The notes under the pieces are model-generated. The model was given only the letters and a program-made list of their open reading frames with translations, ran no database searches and was not told the origin of the DNA. The translations under genes and the position numbers were made by a program. A stretch of DNA of 24,415 bases, taken from assembly GCF_965655635.1 (NCBI RefSeq), contig NZ_CBFHHE010000029.1, positions 1 to 24,415 on the forward strand, read 5' to 3'. Of the stretch, positions 1-6,674 are shown one piece after another (the stretch's first letter is position 1; every line of letters starts with the position of its first letter). This stretch comes from Nereida sp965655635 (GTDB lineage Bacteria; Pseudomonadota; Alphaproteobacteria; Rhodobacterales; Rhodobacteraceae).

Positions 1-151
1 TTTGTGTCATGGGCGGCAGATAACGCGCCATGAAGTGGTTTCAACAAAAAGCCTCGCGCCGCCTTGCAGCCCGCTATCACGCGCCCTAATCTTATCTTGG
101 TAAATTGAGGCTACTAAGTAGTGGCACACACATGCAGGATGAGGCATTCCC

Positions 152-775
152 ATGAAAGATCCAGTCGAAACATATATGAACCTTGTCCCCATGGTTGTTG
201 AGCAAACCAGCCGTGGCGAACGCGCCTATGACATTTTCTCGCGCCTCTTGAAGGAGCGGATCATCTTTTTGAACGGCCCCGTACATGATGGCATGTCACA
301 GCTTGTCGTGGCGCAGTTGCTCCACCTTGAGGCTGAAAATCCGTCCAAAGAGATTAGTATGTACATCAATTCACCAGGCGGTGTGGTGACGTCAGGTTTG
401 TCAATTTATGACACCATGCAGTATATCCGCCCCAAGGTATCAACACTCGTGATCGGGCAAGCGGCGTCCATGGGCTCGCTTCTGTTGACGGCTGGCGAAA
501 AAGGCATGCGCTTTTCTCTGCCAAACAGCCGCGTGATGGTTCACCAACCTTCCGGCGGATACCAAGGGCAGGCGACAGACATCATGATCCACGCTCAGGA
601 AACACAAAAACTGAAAACCCGTTTGAATGAGATCTACGTCAAGCACACGGGCAACAAGTTGAAAGACGTCGAGGCAGCGCTTGAGCGTGATAACTTCATG
701 TCGCCCGAAGAGGCAAAAGACTGGGGCTTGATCGACGAGATCGTTGAAAACCGCTCCAAAGGTGACGACGCGTAG
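152..775 (+). CDS. clpP: ATP-dependent Clp protease proteolytic subunit ClpP
   Basis: Serine peptidase (family S14) that forms the double-heptamer proteolytic chamber and degrades proteins unfolded and fed in by ClpX or ClpA in the cytoplasm. The 207-residue length is normal for the family. The catalytic triad is visible as Ser106 in GQAASMGS, His131 in VMVHQPSGG and Asp180 in ERDNFMS. The YINSPGGVVTSG segment (about 71-82) is the conserved oxyanion and substrate-strand region. A purine-rich AGGATGAGG about 9 bases upstream of the ATG supports this start. clpX follows on the same strand after a 218-base gap that contains a hairpin terminator, so the two are adjacent but probably transcribed at least partly separately. 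Identification is secure. Confidence 0.97.
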   Translation: MKDPVETYMNLVPMVVEQTSRGERAYDIFSRLLKERIIFLNGPVHDGMSQLVVAQLLHLEAENPSKEISMYINSPGGVVTSGLSIYDTMQYIRPKVSTLVIGQAASMGSLLLTAGEKGMRFSLPNSRVMVHQPSGGYQGQATDIMIHAQETQKLKTRLNEIYVKHTGNKLKDVEAALERDNFMSPEEAKDWGLIDEIVENRSKGDDA

Positions 776-817
776 TGACGCTTTTCCATCGGAAGACTTG
801 GGTAGGACATGAATGTG

Positions 818-833
818 TTAAGCCCTTGTTAAC
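818..833 (+). promoter_or_regulatory. CtrA-box-like motif in the clpP-clpX gap
   Basis: TTAAGCCCTTGTTAAC matches the TTAA-N7-TTAA(C) full-site pattern known for the alphaproteobacterial cell-cycle regulator CtrA. It lies downstream of clpP and upstream of the hairpin that precedes clpX. The match is to consensus only; such a motif can occur by chance in AT-rich spacer. Confidence 0.35.
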
Positions 834-866
834 CTTTGATTGCAACACCGCTTAAACGATTAGAAG

Positions 867-899
867 AATGCCCCCAATTTCTCGAAATAGGGGCATTTT
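867..899 (+). terminator. Rho-independent terminator after clpP
   Basis: The arms AATGCCCC (867-874) and GGGGCATT (890-897) form an 8-bp stem. An inner ATTT/AAAT pairing lengthens it, and the right arm runs into a short T-run. It sits between clpP and clpX on the plus strand and should end most clpP transcripts. Confidence 0.7.
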
Positions 900-993
900 C
901 GCATTGTAGCCGATTTTTGCCTGTCTTAGCATGGGGCGACTTCTAGATGGCACCAAACGCAACTCGGGGGACACGCCCCCAAAGGATGATACT

Positions 994-2259
994 ATGACCA
1001 ACCAAGCAAGCGGCGACGGAAAGAACACACTTTACTGCAGCTTTTGCGGTAAATCGCAGCATGAGGTGCGCAAACTTATCGCGGGTCCAACGGTATTCAT
1101 TTGTGATGAATGCGTTGAATTGTGCATGGATATCATCCGTGAAGAGACAAAAGCGACTGGTCTGAAGTCATCCGAAGGCGTGCCGACACCGCTCGAGATT
1201 TGCGGTGTGTTGGACGATTACGTCATTGGTCAAGCCAAGGCAAAGCGGGTGCTGTCGGTAGCGGTTCACAACCACTACAAACGACTGAACCACGCGGGCA
1301 ACGGCTCTGACATTGAGTTAGCGAAATCAAACATCATGCTGATCGGGCCAACGGGGTGCGGTAAAACACTTCTCGCCCAAACTTTGGCGCGCATTCTTGA
1401 TGTGCCCTTCACCATGGCCGACGCCACCACATTGACCGAAGCCGGTTATGTTGGTGAAGACGTTGAGAACATTATTTTGAAGCTGCTGCAGGCGTCCGAA
1501 TACAACGTCGAGCGCGCACAGCGCGGCATCGTCTACATCGACGAAGTTGATAAAATTACGCGCAAGTCTGATAATCCGTCAATTACCCGCGATGTGTCAG
1601 GTGAGGGCGTGCAGCAGGCTTTGCTGAAGATCATGGAAGGTACAGTTGCTTCTGTGCCGCCCCAAGGTGGGCGCAAGCATCCACAGCAAGAGTTTTTGCA
1701 GGTGGATACAACCAACATTCTGTTCATTTGCGGCGGGGCGTTCGCAGGCCTTGATAAGATCATTGCGCAGCGCGGCAAGGGATCTGCGATGGGCTTTGGG
1801 GCTGACGTCAAAGACGAAAGCCAAAAGACTGTGGGTGAGTATTTCAAAGACCTCGAACCTGAGGATCTACTTAAATTTGGCCTAATCCCGGAATTTGTTG
1901 GCCGCTTGCCCGTTATCGCGACGCTTGAAGACTTGGACGAAGACGCGCTGGTCACTATTCTAACCCAGCCTAAGAACGCGCTGGTGAAGCAATACCAGCG
2001 TCTGTTTGAGCTTGAGGACGTTCAGCTGACCTTCACTGACGATGCGTTGTCCGCCATTTCTAAGCGCGCGATTGAGCGTAAAACTGGTGCGCGTGGTCTG
2101 CGCTCGATCCTCGAAGATATCTTGCTTGATACCATGTTTGACATGCCAGGTCAGGAAAGCGTCACCGAGGTGGTGGTCAATGAAGAAGCTGTTAATTCCG
2201 ATGTAGAACCTTTGCTGATCCACGGTGATACAAAAACCAAAGAAGATGCAACCGCATGA
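994..2259 (+). CDS. clpX: ATP-dependent Clp protease ATP-binding subunit ClpX
   Basis: AAA+ unfoldase that recognises tagged or specific substrates and threads them into ClpP. From this start the protein is 421 residues. The N-terminal zinc-binding domain has Cys15, Cys18, Cys37 and Cys40. Walker A GPTGCGKT is at 118-125, the GYVG pore loop at 151-154 and Walker B IVYIDE at 179-184, followed by the RKH-loop region and the C-terminal small AAA domain. The open frame extends upstream to an ATG at 931, but that extension does not look like ClpX. The ATG at 994 has AAAGGA 7 bases upstream and gives the usual short lead before the zinc finger. The stop overlaps the next gene as ATGA, indicating translational coupling with the RidA-family gene. 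Confidence 0.96.
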   Translation: MTNQASGDGKNTLYCSFCGKSQHEVRKLIAGPTVFICDECVELCMDIIREETKATGLKSSEGVPTPLEICGVLDDYVIGQAKAKRVLSVAVHNHYKRLNHAGNGSDIELAKSNIMLIGPTGCGKTLLAQTLARILDVPFTMADATTLTEAGYVGEDVENIILKLLQASEYNVERAQRGIVYIDEVDKITRKSDNPSITRDVSGEGVQQALLKIMEGTVASVPPQGGRKHPQQEFLQVDTTNILFICGGAFAGLDKIIAQRGKGSAMGFGADVKDESQKTVGEYFKDLEPEDLLKFGLIPEFVGRLPVIATLEDLDEDALVTILTQPKNALVKQYQRLFELEDVQLTFTDDALSAISKRAIERKTGARGLRSILEDILLDTMFDMPGQESVTEVVVNEEAVNSDVEPLLIHGDTKTKEDATA

Positions 2260-2609
2260 TCAAGCGCATACAGTCCGGCGGAGAGTTTGAAGCCAAGATT
2301 GGTTATTGCCGCGCTGTTGTTGCGGCTGGATTTGCGTTTGTCGCCGGTACCGTTGGTCAAGGTGATGACGTTGTCAGCCAATGCGGTTCTGCGCTTGAGA
2401 CCATCAAGAATGCGCTGACTGAGGCAGGTTCCGACATCTCGAAAGCCGTGCGCGTGACGTATTATTTGCCCGACATCACAGAGTTTGAGGCCTGCTGGCC
2501 GCAGCTTTCTGAGGCGTTCGGTGATAATCCGCCAGCGGCCACGGTGATTGAAGCAAAGCTTTTGCACCCCCGTTTCCGGATTGAGATCGAAGTTACAGCA
2601 CTGGCCTAA
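2256..2609 (+). CDS. RidA/YjgF/UK114 family protein
   Basis: A 117-residue protein of the Rid family, small trimeric proteins best known for hydrolysing reactive enamine/imine intermediates formed by PLP enzymes. The central segment with AGSDISKAVRVTYYLPDI and the C-terminal RIEIEVTALA strand are typical. By hand alignment to E. coli RidA, the arginine required for imine deaminase activity (Arg105) falls on Lys101 here, with other arginines at 106 and 108, so the enzyme class is uncertain. It starts inside the clpX stop codon (ATGA at 2256-2259), so it is co-translated with clpX. No substrate can be inferred from that coupling alone. Confidence 0.88.
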   Translation: MIKRIQSGGEFEAKIGYCRAVVAAGFAFVAGTVGQGDDVVSQCGSALETIKNALTEAGSDISKAVRVTYYLPDITEFEACWPQLSEAFGDNPPAATVIEAKLLHPRFRIEIEVTALA

Positions 2610-2702
2610 GCGCACCGCGCAGATCGTATGCAAGACGTAATCTGCCTAGACGTTGGGGCACAAATGCGGCATAGCAAGGCAAGCAGATCAAAGAGGGCAC
2701 CC

Positions 2703-3086
2703 ATGGGTATTTTGAACTTCTTGAAACGGGCCGCCGTTTGGTGGGACGGACAAACACTCGGAACACAGCTATGGACGTGGCGCAAAGGTACTTTGGTCGG
2801 CCAAGATTCCCAAGGAAATAAGTTTTATCAAAGCAAAGACGCCGTGCGCCGTTGGGTAATTTTCAACGGGGAAGCCGAAGCTTCACGGGTTGATCCTGAC
2901 TGGCACGGTTGGCTCCACCACACGTGGAATGAAACCCCTACAGATGCGCCACTGGTACACAAACCATGGGAAAAAGAGCACCTACCGAACCTAACCGGTA
3001 CAACGCTTGCTTATGCGCCGGCAGGTTCTATCCGTAAAGGTGATCCAGCCCCGCGTAGCGACTACGAGGCGTGGACGCCGGAGTAA
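2703..3086 (+). CDS. NADH:ubiquinone oxidoreductase NDUFA12-like subunit
   Basis: A 127-residue homologue of the mitochondrial complex I accessory subunit NDUFA12 (B17.2), which alphaproteobacteria keep as a small supernumerary subunit of NADH dehydrogenase at the junction of the peripheral and membrane arms. Signature segments are NKFYQ (39-43), RRWVIFNG (49-56) and SRVDPDWHGWLHH (61-73), followed by a Pro/Thr-rich tail. The open frame could begin at 2628, but the ATG at 2703 has GAGGG 5 bases upstream and yields the expected MGILNFLKR start, so I use it. mlaD and the DUF2155 gene follow closely on the same strand. The gene is separate from any nuo operon in this window, which is usual in Rhodobacterales. 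Confidence 0.9.
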   Translation: MGILNFLKRAAVWWDGQTLGTQLWTWRKGTLVGQDSQGNKFYQSKDAVRRWVIFNGEAEASRVDPDWHGWLHHTWNETPTDAPLVHKPWEKEHLPNLTGTTLAYAPAGSIRKGDPAPRSDYEAWTPE

Positions 3087-3134
3087 GTCGCAGGGTTCTG
3101 ACCGATTTTTCTGTAAATAGGCAAAGGTGTTTGC

Positions 3135-3584
3135 ATGACGTATTCCCGCGGTGAAATTGCCCTTGGTGGCGTCGTTCTGGCGGCAGCTACGGCCTTTTTG
3201 ATCTATGCAGCAGGCCTGACAGGCTTTGGTGTAAACTCAGGCGGCCAATTCACTCTGCAAGCAAGCTTTCGCAGCGCGGATGGTGTCGCGGTTGGAACAG
3301 ATGTGCGACTGGCTGGCGTCAAGATCGGCGCTGTCACGGCGATGGATTTGAACCCAGTCACGTACCGCGCTGAAACAACACTGGCGATCGCAGACGGTGT
3401 TGAAATCCCCGATGATAGTGCAATCTCAATTGAATCTGAGGGTCTGCTTGGCGGTAACTTCGTCAACATTTCCCCCGGTGGGTCAGAATTCTACTTTGCC
3501 AGTGGCGATGAGGTCGAAGACACCCAAAGCGCCGTTAGTCTTATCACACTGCTGCTGCGTTTTGTCGGTGGATCAACTGAATGA
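3135..3584 (+). CDS. mlaD: Outer membrane lipid asymmetry protein MlaD (MCE domain)
   Basis: A 149-residue MCE/MlaD protein anchored in the inner membrane with a periplasmic domain; MlaD hexamers are the lipid-binding component of the MlaFEDB phospholipid transporter. One N-terminal transmembrane helix (about residues 6-27) is followed by the MCE domain, with GVAVGTDVRLAGVKIGAV and SEGLLGGNFVNISPGG as recognisable conserved strands. The hydrophobic C-terminal segment (SLITLLLRFV) matches the helix that lines the central pore in known MlaD structures. The other mla genes are not in the window. The gene ends in an ATGA overlap with the DUF2155 gene. Confidence 0.88.
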   Translation: MTYSRGEIALGGVVLAAATAFLIYAAGLTGFGVNSGGQFTLQASFRSADGVAVGTDVRLAGVKIGAVTAMDLNPVTYRAETTLAIADGVEIPDDSAISIESEGLLGGNFVNISPGGSEFYFASGDEVEDTQSAVSLITLLLRFVGGSTE

Positions 3585-3943
3585 CAGTGATTTGGCGTTC
3601 TCTAGCTGCGCTATTTATCTCTGCGTCTGCCAGTTTTGCGCAATCTGCTGAGACTGCAACAGGCGGTACGCTACGCGTTCTCGATAAAACCAACGGTACT
3701 GTGTCAGACTTTGACCTTGCATCAGGTCAGTCGGCTCAAAAGGGCTTGATTAATGTGCAATTGCGCGAATGCCGGTACCCGACGTCAAACCCGACGGGCG
3801 ATGCCTTCGCGCTGATTACCGTGCGCGCGCAAGGGGCCAGTGATCCGGTGTTTGACGGTTGGATGATTGCCTCTGCACCGGCGCTGAATGCGCTAGAACA
3901 CCCACGCTATGACGTCTGGGTATTGCGCTGTAAAACAGCCTGA
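3581..3943 (+). CDS. DUF2155 family secreted protein
   Basis: A 120-residue exported protein of unknown function. An N-terminal signal peptide is evident: a basic start, a hydrophobic core, then ASASFA with likely cleavage after Ala20. The mature part carries DUF2155 features, including VLDKTNG (34-40), LRECRYP and FDGWMIASAPALNALEHPRYDVW in two blocks. Cys64 and Cys117 could form a periplasmic disulfide. The start overlaps the mlaD stop (3581-3584), suggesting coupled expression and possibly an envelope role with MlaD; that role is inference. Its last 37 bases overlap the end of aat on the opposite strand. Confidence 0.85.
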   Translation: MTVIWRSLAALFISASASFAQSAETATGGTLRVLDKTNGTVSDFDLASGQSAQKGLINVQLRECRYPTSNPTGDAFALITVRAQGASDPVFDGWMIASAPALNALEHPRYDVWVLRCKTA

Positions 3944-4557
3944 GGGCTTGGCGCACGCCCGTCTGTAAATGTAAAATTAGCACTCTGAGAAAGCGCCATA
4001 CCAAGGCGGCGGTGATATTCTGCACGTGGGATTTCGACAGCACCAAGGCTGGCGAGGTGATCTGTGAGAAATTGAGTATCAAACAAGCTGAATCCTTGCG
4101 TCCGCAGCATATCGATCAAATAGGCGAGTGCCATTTTTGAGCCATTAGTCGCGTTCGAAAACATGCTTTCGCCAAAAAACGCAGTGCCTATGGCTACCCC
4201 GTAGACACCGCCGATCAGGGTGTTGTCTTCGCCGCGTACTTCAATTGAGTGGGCATCCCCGAGGGTATGCAGCTCGAGGTACAGCTCCTTGATCTGCGCG
4301 TTGATCCACGTTTCGCTTCGCGCCGCACATTGATCAACGACCTCTTCAAACGCCCGATTAAGGGTGACGCCATGCAGTGTGGTGCGCATCGCTTTTGCGA
4401 GCGACCGTGAGATGTGAAAACGGTCCAGCTCGAAGATGCCGCGCTGACGTGGGTCAACCCAGAAGATCTCATTGACTTCACGGCCTTCCGACATCGGGAA
4501 AATACCCGAGCGGTAGGCTTGAAGCACCAGATCGGAGCTGAGTTTGTCCTTTGGCAT
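3907..4557 (-). CDS. aat: Leucyl/phenylalanyl-tRNA--protein transferase
   Basis: Transfers Leu or Phe from aminoacyl-tRNA to the N-terminus of proteins starting with Arg or Lys, creating N-degrons for the ClpS/ClpAP pathway. The 216-residue product has YRSGIFPMSEG and the nearby WVDPRQRGIF (N-terminal conserved block), GVYGVAIGTAFFGESMFS and LFDTQFLTDHLASLGAVEIPR (shown here as family hallmarks), and an ending typical of Aat. The frame extends upstream, but this ATG gives the standard MPKDKLSSDLVLQAY-like start and has AAGAAAGG about 10 bases before it. It lies downstream of accBC on the same strand, separated from accC by a terminator-like structure, and runs convergently into the DUF2155 gene with a 37-base overlap. 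Confidence 0.94.
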   Translation of the reverse strand: MPKDKLSSDLVLQAYRSGIFPMSEGREVNEIFWVDPRQRGIFELDRFHISRSLAKAMRTTLHGVTLNRAFEEVVDQCAARSETWINAQIKELYLELHTLGDAHSIEVRGEDNTLIGGVYGVAIGTAFFGESMFSNATNGSKMALAYLIDMLRTQGFSLFDTQFLTDHLASLGAVEIPRAEYHRRLGMALSQSANFTFTDGRAPSPQAVLQRNTQTS

Positions 4558-4599
4558 GTGACATGAGCCTTTCTTGCGTAGAGTGCGCCAGCTTGGCCC

Positions 4600-4629
4600 A
4601 AAAAGAAAGGGCCAGTCTTTCAACTGGCC
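4600..4629 (-). terminator. Terminator after accC, with overlapping alternative hairpin
   Basis: Read on the minus strand, GGCCAGT (4629-4623), a 6-base loop and ACTGGCC (4616-4610) form a 7-bp stem followed by CTTTCTTTTT (4609-4600), a good intrinsic terminator between accC and aat. The right arm can alternatively pair downstream: TGGCCC (minus strand 4614-4609) with GGGCCA (4599-4594), which would break the terminator. Confidence 0.65.
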
Positions 4630-4652
4630 AGATGTATTATGTTTTCAAGAGG

Positions 4653-6002
4653 TTAGCCCTGCAAGTTTGTTTCCAGCCAGTGCTCAAGCCAATGGATGTC
4701 ATAGTTACCATCCAGAATGTCTTGCTCTGCCAGAAGTGCGTAAAAGAGCGGAACAGTCGTATCGACACCGTCAACAATCAGCTCGCTCAAGGCGCGGCTG
4801 AGACGAGCCAAGGCTTCGGGACGGTCGCGTCCATGGACGATCAGTTTACCGATCAAGCTGTCGTAGTAGGGCGGGATTGAATAGCCATCGTAGAGGGCGG
4901 AATCCATGCGCACACCTAAGCCGCCGGGCGCGTGATACTGGGTGATCTTGCCGGGACAGGGCGCAAAGTTTGGCAGGCGCTCTGCGTTGATCCGAACTTC
5001 GATGGAGTGACCGTTGATCTCAAGATCGTCTTGGCCAAACGTCATATCTTCGCCGGCCGCCACAAGGATTTGTTCGCGGACCAGATCAACGCCAAAGATG
5101 CCTTCAGTAACAGGGTGTTCTACTTGAAGGCGGGTGTTCATCTCGATGAAGTAGAACTCGCCATTCTCATAAAGAAACTCGATTGTCCCTGCGCCGATAT
5201 AGTTGATGTCGGCGACAGCATTCGCACAGATTTCCCCGATGTTGGCGCGCGTTTCAGCGTCAATTGAGGGGCCGGGCGCCTCTTCAAAGACCTTTTGGTG
5301 GCGGCGTTGCAGTGAACAGTCGCGCTCTCCGAGGTGAACGGCTTTGCCTTTACCGTCGCCAAACACCTGAATTTCGATGTGGCGCGGTGTATCGAGATAT
5401 TTCTCAATATAGACTTCATCGTTGCCGAAGTTTGCTTTGCCTTCAGACCGTGCAGTGCGGAAAGCATTGGTCATTTCCTCTTCGGAATTGGCCACTTTCA
5501 TGCCTTTGCCGCCGCCACCCGCAGTTGCTTTGATGATCACCGGATAACCAATGTCACGACCAACTTGCAGCGCGGTTTCAAGATCAGGCACGCCACCGTC
5601 AGAGCCTGGAACACATGGCACGCCAAGGCGTTTCATTGTGTCTTTGGCTGTGATTTTGTCACCCATCACACGGATGTGCTCGGCTGTGGGGCCGATGAAG
5701 GTGATGCCGTGATCCTGCAAAATCTGCACGAAATTAGCGTTTTCAGACAAAAAGCCATAGCCGGGGTGGATCGCTTGGGTGCCGGTTACTTCGCAGGCGG
5801 CCACAATCGCGGCGACGTTCAGGTAACTGTCAGTAGACGAGGGCGGCCCGATACAGATGGCTTCGTCGGCCATGCGTACGTGCATCGCGTCACTGTCAGC
5901 TGTTGAGTGCACGGCAACACTGCCGATGCCCATCTCGCGGCAAGCACGGATGACGCGAAGGGCAATCTCGCCGCGGTTCGCAATGAGGATTTTATCGAAC
6001 AT
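4653..6002 (-). CDS. accC: Acetyl-CoA carboxylase biotin carboxylase subunit
   Basis: ATP-grasp enzyme that carboxylates biotin on the AccB carrier using bicarbonate and ATP, the first half of the malonyl-CoA-forming reaction for fatty acid synthesis. At 449 residues it is standard length. It shows the start IANRGEIALRVIRA, HPGYGFLSEN (79-88), the glycine-rich ATP loop GGGGKG (162-167) and the active-site block EMNTRLQVEHP (287-297), with Glu287, Asn289, Arg291 and Glu295 matching the E. coli catalytic residues shifted by one. The start lies 10 bases after the accB stop, so accB-accC form an operon. A terminator follows before aat. Confidence 0.98.
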   Translation of the reverse strand: MFDKILIANRGEIALRVIRACREMGIGSVAVHSTADSDAMHVRMADEAICIGPPSSTDSYLNVAAIVAACEVTGTQAIHPGYGFLSENANFVQILQDHGITFIGPTAEHIRVMGDKITAKDTMKRLGVPCVPGSDGGVPDLETALQVGRDIGYPVIIKATAGGGGKGMKVANSEEEMTNAFRTARSEGKANFGNDEVYIEKYLDTPRHIEIQVFGDGKGKAVHLGERDCSLQRRHQKVFEEAPGPSIDAETRANIGEICANAVADINYIGAGTIEFLYENGEFYFIEMNTRLQVEHPVTEGIFGVDLVREQILVAAGEDMTFGQDDLEINGHSIEVRINAERLPNFAPCPGKITQYHAPGGLGVRMDSALYDGYSIPPYYDSLIGKLIVHGRDRPEALARLSRALSELIVDGVDTTVPLFYALLAEQDILDGNYDIHWLEHWLETNLQG

Positions 6003-6012
6003 GCTGACTGCC

Positions 6013-6525
6013 TTATTCGATGATCATCAAAGGTGCGCCGAACTCAACTGGGTCACCATCAGCAACCAAGATGCGTTTCACGGTGCCTGAGCGCGGGGCA
6101 GGGATGTGGTTCATCGTTTTCATCGCTTCGATGATCAACACGGTGTCGCCTTCGTTGACTTGTGCGCCCACGCTTACGAACGCGGGGCTACCGGGTTCGG
6201 CCTGCAGATACGCTGTGCCGACCATGGGCGACGCCACTGCGCCGGGGTGATCGGATGGGTCCTCACTGGCGGCACTTGCCGCGGGGGCACTTGCCGCGGG
6301 GGCTGCTGCTCCGGGCGCTGGCGCTGCGGCAACTGGTGCTGCAACGGCGGCCATTGCAGGGGCTGCGGCTTGGACCACATTTGTTTGTTTGCTCACACGC
6401 ACGTTTAGGCTGTCGTTCTCGCCGTAGTCGCGTTTTACCTGCAATTCAGTCAGTTCGTTTTCATTCAAAAGAGCTGCAAGTGCCTGAATAAACTCAACAT
6501 CTGTCTCGTGGGGTTTCTTCGCCAT
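6013..6525 (-). CDS. accB: Acetyl-CoA carboxylase biotin carboxyl carrier protein
   Basis: Carrier subunit whose biotin shuttles CO2 between AccC and the carboxyltransferase. The protein has 170 residues. An N-terminal helical region (1-50) is followed by an Ala/Pro-rich flexible linker (about 53-87) and the biotinyl domain (about 95-170). Biotin is expected on Lys136 in EAMKTMN. The thumb segment typical of bacterial BCCP is present around GTAYLQAEPGSPAF (103-116). GAGGGA lies upstream of the start on the minus strand. The linker is encoded partly by a perfect 15-base tandem duplication. It is the first gene of accBC. Confidence 0.97.
   Translation of the reverse strand: MAKKPHETDVEFIQALAALLNENELTELQVKRDYGENDSLNVRVSKQTNVVQAAAPAMAAVAAPVAAAPAPGAAAPAASAPAASAASEDPSDHPGAVASPMVGTAYLQAEPGSPAFVSVGAQVNEGDTVLIIEAMKTMNHIPAPRSGTVKRILVADGDPVEFGAPLMIIE
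6272..6301. repeat. Two perfect 15-bp tandem copies inside accB
   Basis: GCACTTGCCGCGGGG occurs at 6272-6286 and again at 6287-6301. On the minus strand each copy adds five residues of the Ala/Pro/Ser linker of AccB, keeping the frame. It looks like a recent slippage duplication in a length-tolerant linker. Confidence 0.85.
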
Positions 6526-6606
6526 GATCTTATTATCCCTCTGATCTTCCCGTGGGCTATTACCACTTATTCCGGTCGTGTATAGGCCAAGGTTTTCCCA
6601 AGGGAA

Positions 6607-6639
6607 AGCACCCGCATGTTGTTTTCACATGCAGGTGCT
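6607..6639 (-). terminator. Hairpin downstream of acs
   Basis: AGCACC-c-GCATG (6607-6618) and CATGC-a-GGTGCT (6628-6639) form a 12-position stem with one mismatch and a 9-base loop, in the 149-base gap between the end of acs and the start of accB. It is followed on the minus strand by a second small inverted repeat (TTTCCC/GGGAAA). A clear T-run is lacking, so it may act as a 3'-end stabiliser rather than a classical terminator. Confidence 0.5.
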
Positions 6640-6674
6640 GATCACGTTTTCGATGAAGGGGATCCGAATGTGGC

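Noticed and set aside
1..151. Heat-shock promoter upstream of clpP
   Set aside because: I looked for sigma-32 or sigma-70 type boxes before clpP and found no pair convincing enough to report; apart from the clpP ribosome site nothing else is seen there.
904..932. clpX promoter TTGTAG / TAGCAT with 17-base spacing
   Set aside because: The -35 matches the consensus in only three positions, too weak to call without mapped starts.
931..993. Upstream in-frame extension of clpX
   Set aside because: The 21 extra residues do not resemble ClpX, and the ATG at 994 has a good ribosome site and the normal lead to the zinc finger.
5334..5906. 190-residue plus-strand open frame opposite accC
   Set aside because: Antisense shadow of a conserved enzyme gene with no ribosome site or recognisable domain.
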